DNA of 64,000 nt, taken from positions 446,578 through 510,577 of the forward strand of contig QKWP01000100.1 in the NCBI GenBank assembly GCA_003550325.1. The letters are read 5' to 3'. The stretch's first letter is position 1, and the number at the start of each line of letters is the position of its first letter. The translations under genes were made by a program, and so were the position numbers. The notes under the pieces are model-generated. The model saw nothing but the letters and a program-made list of their open reading frames with translations. It searched no databases and was not told the origin of the DNA. Source of the stretch: Gigaspora rosea (lineage: Eukaryota; Glomeromycota; Glomeromycetes; Diversisporales; Gigasporaceae). Shown here in pieces: positions 35,936 to 47,751 of this stretch.

Positions 35936-37294
35936 TAATTGTTTTACAAAAAGAATATGATTATTATGATGATACAATATTGAACCATAATTATTATATC
36001 AGGGATATGTCTCAAAATATAAAAGATTGACTCAAAGTTCTACTACAAGAGCATCAATATATAGAACTCAAAAAATTTGGGCTATACCAAAGGTGTTAAG
36101 TATAAAAATTAATATGAGAAGTGCTCTAGCTATAATAATTAGATCATATCAATACACTTATAAAGAAAGAGAGTTTATAAAAAAAGAAATTATTTGTATA
36201 TTAAAGAAATAAATTATTTGTATTGCAGAAAGCCTGTGGGCTTCACTTATAGTATTAGTAAAAAGAAGATAAAATTAGATTCTATATAGATTATCACAAA
36301 TATAATTTAGTTATTATTAAAGATAGTAATTCTTTACCACAGATTCAAGATCTTTTGAATTTTTAAAAGGAGCTTGTTATTTTAGTACTCTGAGTTTAGC
36401 CAGTAGGTACTAGCAAGTAGAAATAGATATACCAAACTAAGTAAAACTGCTTTTATACTCTATTTGCCTTATTTGAATTCAATATTATGCATTTAGTCTT
36501 ACAAACACTTTTGCTACTTCTAGCAGTTAAAGGACAATTTTTTCTGAAACATAATTGATTGCTTTGTTATAATTTATATAGACAATGTTGTTATTTATTC
36601 TAAGACAATTCAAGAACATTTTAGTCACATTACTAAAGTTTTTTTATAAGTTATAACTTGCTAGATTAAAATTAAAGCTCACAGAGTGGTTCTTTTTTTC
36701 AAGAAATTAAAGTTCTGGAGTATATTATAAGTTAAATAGGAAAGAATAAAAATAGATCCCAAGAAAGTAGTTGCTATCCAACACTTTCCCATACTATGCA
36801 CTTTATGACTTTTATAAGGTTTTCTTGATTTTGCCTTATTATTGCAAATTCATATTTGAATTTACTTGCATAGTAACTCCTTTAAATAAATTATTAAAGA
36901 AAAGTTTTTGATATTTTAAACAGAAACTGAACAATAGTCTTTCAAATTATTAAAATTATAACTTATACAGGTTCTTATTTTAGTTTATCCCAATTTTAAT
37001 AAACTTTTTATTCTATTTACAAATATATCAAATATAGTAGATACAATTTTAGTTCAAAAGAATAGCAAAGAGCAAGAATGCATGATCTTCTATACTAGTC
37101 ATAGCCTTTTTTTAGCTAAAAAAATTCAACCACTACTGAAAAAGAATAGTTAGCTAGCATTTTGGCTATAGGGTACTTTCAGCATTATCCATATAGATCT
37201 TTCTTTACTCTTGTAACTAACTATATTACTTTGAAGTATTTAATTTCTTTAAATAAACCTCAAGGTCTACTTGTGTAATAGATTATAACTTTAA

Positions 37295-37962
37295 AGGTAG
37301 GGTGTCAATATTTAATTTTCATATAAAATAGATTGTAGATTAACTTTGTATAACCATATCATATGATTTACATATAAACATTAGGGTTCTGCAATTTGAT
37401 TTGATCTTCAAATATTTGAATCAAATATTTGATCAAATTCAAATTCAAATTTGATTATATTTGATTTGATCAAATTCAAATATGGCCAAATTTGATTTGA
37501 TTTGACAAATATTTGATTTGATTTAAAAATTTCTATTAAAAATTCAAATACAAATCAAATTCAAATTCCAAATATTTGAATCAAATCAAATTCAAATCAG
37601 GGTCAATTTGATTTGATCAAATTCAAATTGATCCAATATTTGATTTGATTTGAATTTGAGGAACTCTAATAAACATCATATGATTCGACCAATAAGAATT
37701 ATCAATTTTTTGTGTAATCCAGAAAAAACATATAGTGATCTCAGAAAATTTAATTCTATATGAAGTTTATTTTTTTTAAAGAGATGCATTTCTTACAACT
37801 TCACTATTATAAACAAGCTACTTTAAACTATATATTATATAAATATGGTAAAAATTGACTCAGATAATAAAAAGTTTTATTAGAAGCATATTTTTATTTA
37901 CTATATAAAAATACAATCTACCATGTAGATCATATGAAAAATGATCTACATACACCCTACCC
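37295..37962. mobile_element. TTAA-flanked element, second copy of the 7425-8317 type
   Basis: Ends AGGTAGGGTGTC and ACACCCTACCC with TTAA at 37291-37294 and 37963-37966. Subterminal TTTTCATATAAAATAGAT and ATCATATGAAAAATGATC are roughly mirrored. It contains the MITE at 37384-37666 and lies in the RNase H part of the old Ty3 fossil. Confidence 0.6.
37384..37666. mobile_element. TTTGAAT-repeat MITE, copy 2
   Basis: Starts GGGTTCTGCAATTTGATTTG and ends in GGAACTC, with TA at 37382-37383 and 37667-37668. It is closely similar to 5147-5404, with about 25 extra bases in the middle. Confidence 0.8.
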
Positions 37963-40568
37963 TTAATAGTTATGACTTTAAAATTATCTATAAAGCTGAA
38001 AAACAGTATATTAATATTAATTGTTTATCAAAAATTAATGGAAAATTTTTTTATTCCTTTATATAAAAAACTTAAAATGCTTATTTTCAAAATCTGTAAA
38101 TCTAACCCAGATAATGGTGCTCTGGCATTTCTAATAATCTTTTTATAAATCTCCTTATTTGTAAAATCAAAAGAAAGCAACCCAAACATTTACTCCACTT
38201 TTAATAGATTTTAAAACTTATTGTTATGACTTATGCTAAAGTGGCTAATACTGAATTTTGACCTATTTTGATATAAAATTTTAAATTTTTTTGGATAGTT
38301 TTTTCATTTTTGCTTATAGAGTTTAAGTAAAGTTTGGGTATAGATTTTATATTTATAGAGTATATATAAATTTTAGCAAGCTTATAGTTTCAATTGAGAC
38401 CCTCAAACTTCAGCATCATCTATAATACTTATTATCTTTTTCTTAGGTACCTTAGTGATTTCATGGTAGCAAGTTAAAGATTTAAAATTTAAAACCTGAA
38501 CTTTTGTATGCAGAAAAGATTATTATATAAGAAGAATTTCTAAGACTCTTTCCATTCTTTTTGAGTTCTAAAGATCAACAAAATAGAAGTATTATTATTT
38601 AGTATATATGATAATCTCCTATTTGAACAGTTTAACTTCTATTCTACTTATTAGTGGATTGCAGCCTGCTACTATTTTGGCCTCAAATAGGTACTACTAT
38701 TAAAACATATATCTGCCCTGTAATATGTATCAGAAGAAGGATAAGCCTAGAATATAAGAACCTTTATATTCTATTTCTCTATAAAAATTTTTTCAATATT
38801 GACATCAAAGGTTCTCTTTCTATAATATCAAAAAAATTAGTATATCATTATAGCTATAGAATATATAACCAAATAGCCAGAAGCTAAGACTTTAAAAGTA
38901 GCTAATGCTAACTTGGTCGCCATCTTTATTTTTAAAAACATAATATGTTAACATGGTGCACTGAAGCATTTTATATTCAATCAAGGTTCTCATGTTTGCA
39001 ATAGAATAGTTGAAGCTCTTTATAAAAAATAACCACAAAACTCTACTTTGTACTACTCTCAAACTAATAGCCTAATTGAGAGGTTTAATAAAACCTTATA
39101 CAGAGTTTTTGTAAATATATAACCCAATTTAAAGAAGAATGAGATAATATTATAACTAAGGCCCTTTTTGCATATCACACCACTTTGTATAATACTACTA
39201 GATTTGAACTATTTTATTTTATTTATAGCTGTAATATGACTATGCTAATAGAAGTAGACAGGAATATCTATAAGAAAAAGCCTAAAATGGAAGAAAAGTT
39301 TAAAATCAAATCTTTTATAGGATTGAAATATTATTAGGATACTTAATTAATGCTTGCTTAACCATAAAAATAAAAATAGGAAAGGTTCAAGGCCATCAAA
39401 ATGCTTATTAAGATTCTAATTATTAGTTAGAGTTATATAAAATCAGTGATCAAGTAGTACTATAGTGCTCTAAAATTCAATAGTCTAAGAGTGCTGAGTT
39501 AGAAGTTAAGTATAGTGGACCTTATAATATATATAATGTATTAGGTAATAGAACCTACAAGCTAAAAAATATTACTAAGGTGAAGTTCTTAAAAAGGCAG
39601 TTCATAGTAATAATTGAAATAATATTACTCTCATCTAAATAATCCCTCTGCCCTTGTCAAATATTATGGCTCAAAATAAATAGATTAACTACTTGAGATA
39701 TATTATCCCTTAAAAAATTACAAATATAATTCAATATTCTTCTTAAATTCATTAAAAGAACCCTCACTCTTCTACAAAAACAGATGAAATCTAACCATAT
39801 TAAAGAGTATCTTACTATTACCCAAAATACTATAGAATACTGAATTGGTAAGAAAAAAAAGGAGCTTCACCTTTCTGAAGTCAATTACTTAAGTAATGTG
39901 CAAAGAATATGAGACAAGCTACCTTATTTTCTAGAAGATCTAAGAAAACTAAAATTTACTTAGCAAGCTCTACCAGAAGTTGAAGGAGAAACTTGGCAAA
40001 TTCAAGTTCAAAATTTATGTCAACTATATTATCTTCAGAGTTACTTCTATTACGCACCTCAGGTATTACTATCAGCTTGGAACCCTCTTTGAAACTCAAA
40101 ATGGAATAATGAGGCCCAAAATAAAGTCAAAATTCATTCTTTACTTGCAAATATTTCGGTTTGAAAATAGCCCAACTGACTTTTCAACTATACTCCATTC
40201 GTGGGATAGATAATCTTCTTGGATCTTAGCATATAACCCCATCTGCTCTCTTAAGCCTATATGAGGGAGATTGTTCCTTACTCCTCAATGAAGCTAATAT
40301 TATTAAAAATCAGGAAGTCTGAGAATTCCTTAATTTAGTAAGTGAATTACTGGAAATCCAATTACAGAAAGAGAAGTATGTTACAAATCTTAATTTGTAA
40401 CTGTAGCCTAAATTTCGAAATTATAGCTAAAAACTTGTCGAATTTATTCCTTTATACAAATTTTATTAAACTTATATTAAAATCGGATAGAACTTGTTAT
40501 TACCTGCTTTATCACATATGATTTTTCCTGTTTTATAAAATAGCTATACACATCGATGTGTTAGTATA

Positions 40569-40874
40569 TGGGGCTATTGCAATAGAAAGGGCAAATACTA
40601 CCCAAAAATAAAAATTAGGTTTTTGTTATATTCAGATAAATTTGACATGCACTACATTTTTTAATTATAAGTGGAAATTGATTTGTATAATAAAAAAATT
40701 GAGATATTTAAAAAAATTTCTTGGGAGTTTCGTACATCACGGGATTACCTGATATAATGGACTAATCAAATCATGAAAATTTTGATTAACCTGAATCAGT
40801 CCGAACAAAACAAACATAATTTTTTCAAAATCATATATAAACAAGTATCAGCCCTTTCTATTGCAAAGGCCCCA
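40569..40874. mobile_element. 306-bp TA-flanked MITE
   Basis: Inverted ends TGGGGCTATTGCAATAGAAA and TTTCTATTGCAAAGGCCCCA are flanked by TA at 40567-40568 and 40875-40876. No coding capacity. Confidence 0.75.
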
Positions 40875-41069
40875 TATTCATGTATATAGTAATTATTTTT
40901 ATTAAGCCTTCTATTACCACCTTAATGTGGTAGGCTTATTCTTAGCAATTTGGTTCTAAAATAACACTCAAATGTGTTGATGCATATATCTAAACAACTA
41001 TATGCGTTAACACTAAATTGTTAATGTCTCTATATATTATAATTTTCAAATGTATATAAAGCATTATTT

Positions 41070-41510
41070 CATTATCTAAATAAAGGCAGAGATTCCCTTC
41101 AATTTTAAATTACCTATAATAAAGGAAGTAAGTCAGTGTGGTGCTTAAAAGACCTTTATTTGTACAAAAGATTTAATTCAAATACTTATCTCTCTAACAT
41201 TATGCTATCTCATCATGATCATATGATATATGGGGTGTTTATTATGTAAATCGACTTTCATTTATAATTAAAAAAAGTCTATCATGTCAAAATTTATATG
41301 AATCTAGCGAAAACTCATTTTTCAAAAAAATGTAAAAATGGGACCTTTTAATTGAAGACACCCCATATTATCACCTCACATAAGTTAATACAACTCCAAG
41401 TTCCTAGCCATATCATTACATTTTATCTCCTTTTATCCCCTGGTACCTATTAGAATTAAGTCTGTTAAACATATAGTCTCTCCCATCTTAGTAGTTACAG
41501 TACATATAGA
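41070..41510 (+). repeat. LTR-like dispersed repeat, copy with a MITE inside
   Basis: AAGGAAGTAAGTCAGTGTGGTG, a GACCTTTATT box and the ending TCTTAGTAGTTACAG match 59600-59715 (plus) and 52475-52620 (minus). AATAAA-like signals and the TTACA end suggest a solo LTR, but no internal region is linked to it. The MITE at 41231-41365 lies within it. Confidence 0.35.
41231..41365. mobile_element. 135-bp TA-flanked MITE
   Basis: Ends TGGGGTGTTTA and TTGAAGACACCCCA, TA at 41229-41230 and 41366-41367. The 835-bp duplication begins seven bases inside this element. Confidence 0.65.
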
Positions 41511-42072
41511 GATTGATAAAAATAATGATAATTATAACTGACATAGTTAGTTTCTCATAACATTTGCACCTTTTTTATTATAGATTATTAGCAGAGCCTA
41601 TAGGCTAACTTTCTTGTGATTGGTAGATTACATGAAATTAAATATTGCTTTATAATTGGTCATATGGGCAAGCATGTTACAATTAGCCAATAAAATTATT
41701 AGCTCTACAGTACTGGACAGCAAAAACCATCCATTTTTTTAGAGCACCAAATTTGAGAATTTTATAACAATTCTGATTGGCTAATTTTTGTTAACAAAAT
41801 TTTGATTGGTTAAAATATAAAAATGATTTTTTATATAATAAGTGCCAAATTTTAGATTTTTAATAATAAATATTAGCCAATCAATCATGAGCACGTGATT
41901 AGCTTCAATCTGATTGTCCTGCACCAAATTTCTGCTTTACTATTAAAGTTGCTAAACTTTAAACCCTTATAACTTCTTTAAAAAGCAAGATATTAAAATT
42001 CTGTCTTACAGATTTGTAGTTTAGGTTACAAATAAAAAATTTGTAAGAGGGATTTTTAAAATAATTACTTGT
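41238..42072. repeat. 835-bp direct repeat, first copy
   Basis: It appears identical by eye to 42297-43131 (offset 1059). It ends directly at a single N (42073). It starts inside the MITE at 41231 and ends inside a MITE whose full form is 42767-43194. Confidence 0.9.
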
Positions 42073-42296
42073 NTATATTATAATTTTCAAATGTATATAA
42101 AGCATTACATTTTTATATATATTTTATTTTGAGATATTTGAGTTTAATTATTTGTTTTGATTTTCGGACTGATCCGGGATCAATCAAATTTCACGATATT
42201 GATTGGTTAAAGATGGCATGTGACTATCAGGTAAACTCATGACATGTTAGCTCTACGCAGCCTCATGTCATTTTTTTTTTTACATTATCTTGATTT

Positions 42297-43131
42297 TTTA
42301 TTATGTAAATCGACTTTCATTTATAATTAAAAAAAGTCTATCATGTCAAAATTTATATGAATCTAGCGAAAACTCATTTTTCAAAAAAATGTAAAAATGG
42401 GACCTTTTAATTGAAGACACCCCATATTATCACCTCACATAAGTTAATACAACTCCAAGTTCCTAGCCATATCATTACATTTTATCTCCTTTTATCCCCT
42501 GGTACCTATTAGAATTAAGTCTGTTAAACATATAGTCTCTCCCATCTTAGTAGTTACAGTACATATAGAGATTGATAAAAATAATGATAATTATAACTGA
42601 CATAGTTAGTTTCTCATAACATTTGCACCTTTTTTATTATAGATTATTAGCAGAGCCTATAGGCTAACTTTCTTGTGATTGGTAGATTACATGAAATTAA
42701 ATATTGCTTTATAATTGGTCATATGGGCAAGCATGTTACAATTAGCCAATAAAATTATTAGCTCTACAGTACTGGACAGCAAAAACCATCCATTTTTTTA
42801 GAGCACCAAATTTGAGAATTTTATAACAATTCTGATTGGCTAATTTTTGTTAACAAAATTTTGATTGGTTAAAATATAAAAATGATTTTTTATATAATAA
42901 GTGCCAAATTTTAGATTTTTAATAATAAATATTAGCCAATCAATCATGAGCACGTGATTAGCTTCAATCTGATTGTCCTGCACCAAATTTCTGCTTTACT
43001 ATTAAAGTTGCTAAACTTTAAACCCTTATAACTTCTTTAAAAAGCAAGATATTAAAATTCTGTCTTACAGATTTGTAGTTTAGGTTACAAATAAAAAATT
43101 TGTAAGAGGGATTTTTAAAATAATTACTTGT
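42297..43131. repeat. 835-bp direct repeat, second copy
   Basis: Second copy of the block at 41238-42072. The 224 bases between the copies begin with a segment (42074-42109) that also occurs at 41030-41068. Confidence 0.9.
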
Positions 43132-43194
43132 TGTGAAGTTATTAGACTTTAAACTATGCTGAAAAAAATGGATGGTTTTCGCTATCTGGTACTG
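42767..43194. mobile_element. 428-bp TA-flanked MITE
   Basis: Ends CAGTACTGGACAGCAAAAAC and TTTTCGCTATCTGGTACTG, with complementary CCATCCATTTTTTT / AAAAAAATGGATGG just inside, and TA at 42765-42766 and 43195-43196. The left part also occurs at 41708-42072 in the first direct repeat. Confidence 0.75.
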
Positions 43195-43460
43195 TATAAT
43201 TAAAGAATGAAAGGGGTCAAATATATTTTCTTAAATATATATTTTCCTAAAACATATTTCATTAATTGTACCAAAGTATTATGAGATCAAAATCTATCCT
43301 ACTGTATTATAATTAACATTTATTGTAAAAAAAAAACATTTAACTATACAAAGCTTATTGTAATCTCTAAAATTTTCAAACATTATTATTGCTTATAACT
43401 AACTTCACCTTTACATATTAAAAGTTCTTTACACTATGTTCTAAAACATTGTATCATAGC

Positions 43461-43676
43461 TCAGTAAAGCGTTTTATCTATTCTTAAAAAAGAAGTTTGT
43501 ATTGTTAGTTTTTTTATTAAGTCAAATACATTCGACCATTCAGTAATTATATATAGTCCTATGGTTATAATATGTAGAATTTTATCTTCTAAGCAAAAAT
43601 ACCTCCAGGTTGTGGATCTTTTTGGATTCTTTTGTATAGTAACTGTTAGAACTTTATTGAGGATAGAAACGGACAA
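43461..43676 (-). CDS. unrecognised 71-residue reading frame
   Basis: MSVSILNKVLTVTIQKNPKR and WRYFCLEDKILHIITI are less biased than chance frames nearby, so this may be a gene remnant. I recognise no family and see no partner exon. Low confidence. Confidence 0.2.
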   Translation of the reverse strand: MSVSILNKVLTVTIQKNPKRSTTWRYFCLEDKILHIITIGLYIITEWSNVFDLIKKLTIQTSFLRIDKTLY

Positions 43677-43701
43677 TTTTTATTACTTATGAAATGTTAC
43701 A

Positions 43702-44339
43702 TTTTTAAAAAGGGAATAGAAATTTGTCGCACCCGCGACATGTCGCACCCCCGATTCGGCCAATCAAATCGCACGATTTTGAAGGCAAAAATTTTATTTT
43801 TTAAAAATTCAAAATTTTACTAGTAAAATGTAAAAATAAATAAGCGATATAAAAGCATATAATGTAAAATTTATTCTGAACAACTTTTTCTAAGTCATAA
43901 AGATAGATTATCTTAGTAAAAAAACGTTTTATAAGAAAAATCAGAAATTTCGAAAGTTAGCACATATAAAACTTTTTTTTTACTAATATAAATCTATCTT
44001 TACATTTAAGAATTCTATGTAAAATTCTATGCTAAACAACTTTTTCTAAGTTAAAAAGGTAGACTGTTTTAGTAAAAAAAATGTTTATATGTGCTAACTT
44101 TGGAAATTTTTGATTTTTCTTATAAAACGTTTTTTTTACTAAGACAATCTATCTTTATGACTTAGAAAAAGTTGTTCAGAATAAAATTTTACGTTATATG
44201 GCATGCTATTTTATATAAAATTTACACTTTATTATGTAAAATTTTTAATTTTTAAAAAAATTTTTTTTTGCCTATAAAATCGTGCAATTTGATTGGCCGA
44301 ACCAGGGGGTGTGACAAATTTATTTTCCCTTTTAAAAAT
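43702..44339. mobile_element. large foldback element with complementary arms
   Basis: The outer arms include TTTTTAAAAAGGGAATA / TATTTTCCCTTTTAAAAA and TTCGGCCAATCAAAT / ATTTGATTGGCCGAA. Inner arms with GTTTTATAAGAAAAATCAG and its inverse make almost the whole 640 bp palindromic. No coding frame; target duplication unclear. Confidence 0.65.
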
Positions 44340-44955
44340 TACTCTAAACTGTATAAATACAATTGCAACTGATTGACCAATCAGAAGAAAGTTAGTCTAT
44401 AGTAGCAGTATACGTATAATTGCAGAATTTTAGAAAATTGAGTTTCAGGATTAAACATGTAATAAAATAAATTGGTTTATACATAACTAATGTCAATTAA
44501 ACTATATATGTTCAAAATCCAATCATTAATTAATCATTTGAACATATCAACCCAGTATACACTTTCTTTTTATCATTGAAACCGGTAAAGATATGTCATG
44601 GGAAAAAACTGTGCTCTGAGTACCAACGTATAACCAAATTAGCTTTAAGATTTTGTCATCCAATAAGCTTTGAGAATTTGTCCTCCAATAAGCCTTAAGA
44701 ATTTGCTTTTATATTCTCCAATAATCACTTTCCTGGTATTTCACAGGAAGCATTTTTAATTAGGTCACAGAAGGTGGTTTCTTAATTAACACTTTGAGTT
44801 ATTCTATTTCTTTATAAAAATGGGGTTGCATCAATTGTTTACATTACACCTGATCTTGAATAGGGCTGACAATTGGTCCGTCTGGTCTGTCCTGATTAAA
44901 AGATTGCCCAGTCTTTTAAAAAAACCGGGCCGAACTGCGGTCCAGGACCGAATAG

Positions 44956-45695
44956 TGGGGTGTTCAATGGGCCAGGTCGGTCCGGGTTTATCTAAACCCA
45001 AGCCCGGCCCATAGAATTATAAACCCAACCCAAGCCCGGCCCAATTCATCACAGTTTAAAATATAAGCCAAACCTGGCCCGAGCTTAGCCCATCCCGGCC
45101 CAACCCAACCCAAGCCTGGCCCGCCCAGCCCAAACCTGGCCCAACCCAGGCCCGTCCCAACAAGCCTGGCACAATCCATAATTTGCAAATAGTATTACTT
45201 ATTAATTAATCATTAACAATCAATTAATTGTCCAATAAAATTATCATTGATTAGTTGGCAACTTGACAACTAATCAATTTTTGATTTGGAACACTAAGAT
45301 AATTATATTTTCTAAATAACTTAATTATTAAAATGTATATTCTTGAATCTATTATATTATATTATACTAAAAATTACAAACTTTACCAAATTATTATTTG
45401 GAGAAATTATAAAAATAGCTAACTAAATTAAAAAAACTATAGTTCAAAAAGAAATAAAATTTTAATATTTAATTTAATATAATAGGCCAGTAACTAGTAA
45501 AAACTATATATTTTTAATGGGTATTGTTGGGTTTTATCGGGCCTCTTTATAAAACCCAGGCCCGGCCCATTATTTTACAAGCCCAACCCAAGCCCGGCCC
45601 AATTAACCACGGGCCTAAAATTTGGGCCCAAGCCCGGCTCAGGCCTGGCCCAACCCACAAATTACCGGGTTAGGCCCGGCCCATTGCACACCCTA
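44956..45695. mobile_element. hAT element with GGCCCAAGCCCGGCCC-type arrays
   Basis: Ends TGGGGTGTTCAATGGGCC and GGCCCATTGCACACCCTA are inverted, with the perfect 8-bp duplication CCGAATAG at 44948-44955 and 45696-45703. Both subterminal parts are dense in AACCCAAGCCCGGCCC units. No transposase. It lies inside an older GGTCCG-rich hAT-like relic (about 44866-45750). Confidence 0.9.
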
Positions 45696-46459
45696 CCGAA
45701 TAGGACCGAATAGGACCGAATAGAGCTAGACCGGACGGACCAATGATCAATATAATACTTTTTTGCTATAACGATGAAATTAAGTTTGTCAATATAAAGA
45801 ATTTTAATACTTTTACAATAAGCTTTTCAAATTTATAATATTTGCTTATATGATATAAGAGAGCAATAATTAATATGTTTATAATTTTAGTCATACATAA
45901 ATTATGGATTAGAAAATAATATAGTATATTAATTTAGCAAAATAATATCATTTAATTAATTTCGTAAATATGACCATTATAGTTAAAATCAGTTAAAAAG
46001 ATATTTTGTCACTTTTAACCACTTAACATTCGATAATTTAATTGAATAATATAATCATAATTGGGCACGCCAAATGTTCGATCTTGTACTGATTCAAGAC
46101 AAGAATTGTATTAATATATGAAAATATTAAAGTAAAACGATTAGATGTTACTTGCATAGAAAAAAAAATATTTAATAATATAATATTGTTAGCATTTACA
46201 TATTTGTCAAATACTTAAAAATTTATATACTTATTATATTTAATAAAAAAAAAAATATAAAAATAAAATATACTACTAGTATCGGGTTATTTCCCAAGTT
46301 AAAATCAAAAAAATTTTAATCGGTAAAATGCTATAGAATAAAAGTTTTATACGTATTTTATAAGCACCATAAAATTATATACGTATATTAAAAAAAACCT
46401 GCTAGCAGGAAAAAAAAATTTTGTAAAATTAAAATTTAGAATGGTAAGTCTTCAGTAAA

Positions 46460-46600
46460 CTAAGAGTTTAAACACAAAACAGCCCGAACTGTTTCATTAT
46501 CAAGAGAATTTCGTGATTTAGTAACTGTTAATCCAGCTAAACTAAATAGTTGTTCACATGGAACATTAGTAGACATTGTAGCTAGATAACTTGTATTTGC
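46460..46600 (-). pseudogene. hAT transposase C-terminal (dimerisation domain) fragment
   Basis: The minus strand reads YLATMSTNVPCEQLFSLAG then LTVTKSRNSLDNETVRAVLC and stops at 46460. This matches the conserved C-terminal hATC region (S-x-x-x-E-R-x-F-S-x-A-G ... T-x-x-R-x-x-L). Upstream coding is cut off by a palindromic element at 46612-46735. The rest of the transposase is not visible, so it is a remnant of an autonomous hAT. Confidence 0.8.
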
Positions 46601-46611
46601 ATATAGACATT

Positions 46612-46735
46612 GTTTGGAACACGAGTTTGAGGCAAGCTATTAGTTAATTTAGTCGAATGCAAATTATAATTTTATCATTAAAAATCATCGGCTAAATTAA
46701 TAATTAGCTTGTTTCAAACTCGTGTTCAAAATAAT
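46612..46735. mobile_element. 124-bp palindromic MITE beside the hAT transposase remnant
   Basis: GGAACACGAGTTTGAGGCAA and TTGTTTCAAACTCGTGTTC are inverted arms, and nearly the whole element pairs with itself. Target duplication unresolved. Confidence 0.55.
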
Positions 46736-47751
46736 GCCCATAGGCGTTATTTCGCACAAATGCAGTGCAAATTGTAGTCATTAATAAATTTCTCTAGTTT
46801 ATTAACGTTAACAACAACCATTCTCATTATGCATTAAACGTGGTTTAATCTTGTTTAACAAACTAAGGGGTTCGTAATTGAATTTTAACCAAAACCAACA
46901 TTTTATAGTTGTTTCAAAATGCGTATAATCGTAATATTTAGTTTATTTGATATTTACTATTAGGGCCAACGGTGCTTTCGGTCCGTTCTAAAAAAGGACT
47001 GGACTGGGCGATCCCTGGACGGACCGATTAACGTCCTAATCTTGAAATTTTGATTGGTCAAAATTACGAGAGGAAACAATTTTTGTGGGTTCATAGACAG
47101 ACTTTCGTTTGATTGGCTGATGTAAATCAATTGCCCGGGTAACTTATTTATACACTTTAAAGTACTTTATTAGAAATGTAACGTTTTACTAACAAAATTT
47201 TCCTGTAAAAATCATCTTTAGCTTCAAACGAACGCCAAATTAACTTTACAAAATAATCTCAAATAATCTCTAAATTTGACAGACTTTGCTTAGAAGGCAA
47301 AGTATACTTTTCATATATTAGACAATACGAAGTTAACTTATAAAACTATTGTAGATGGTCAACTAACTAAAGAAAGGTAACTAAAATGTATTTTGTTAAC
47401 GACTCAACCAAGTTATTCTAAATACGCCACTACTAACTGTTTAGTTTGGCATTGTAGGTGTATAATGAAAGAATCGGGTTTATGTTGTTTGATTTTGTTT
47501 GGTTCTTGTAATGTTCTTGGGTCTATTGATCGTAGGCAATAAATTTGAGTTTATTAATAGTAAAGCGTATAATGCACTGCAAATATTATCTCTTGTGCTT
47601 CATGTATAATATGTTTTTTAGTCGATGATATTGGTAGTTATTTTATTGATGAAAAGAATGAAATGTTTATTTATTATAATTATTATAATAAATATAAAAT
47701 GGTCAATTATAAAAAATTATTCATTTTTTTGTAGGGGCGTTTATTTTTGAG

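Larger units (their letters stand above)
36010..40230 (+). mobile_element. old, heavily decayed Ty3-type fossil
   Basis: Recognisable remnants in order: reverse transcriptase (about 36.1-36.9 kb), RNase H (about 36.9-38.0 kb), integrase (about 38.4-39.3 kb, with STLYYSQTNSLIERFNKTL-like sequence) and a 3' segment (about 39.7-40.2 kb) like the extra frame at 26083. No LTRs were found. There are dozens of breaks and almost no CpG, so it is far older than the element at 18757. Two DNA elements have inserted (37295-37962, with 37384-37666 inside). Confidence 0.75.
45704..47751. other. DNA between hAT elements
   Basis: Besides the transposase remnant (46460-46600) and the palindrome (46612-46735), a hAT-like end TAGGGCCAACGGTGCTTTCGG lies near 46974 with GGTCC/GGACC strings after it. 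Its partner end was not found. The rest is AT-rich with no gene seen. Confidence 0.4.

Noticed and set aside
44988-45188. 66-residue Gly-rich minus-strand frame
   Set aside because: It is a translation of the GGCCCAAGCC array of the hAT element.
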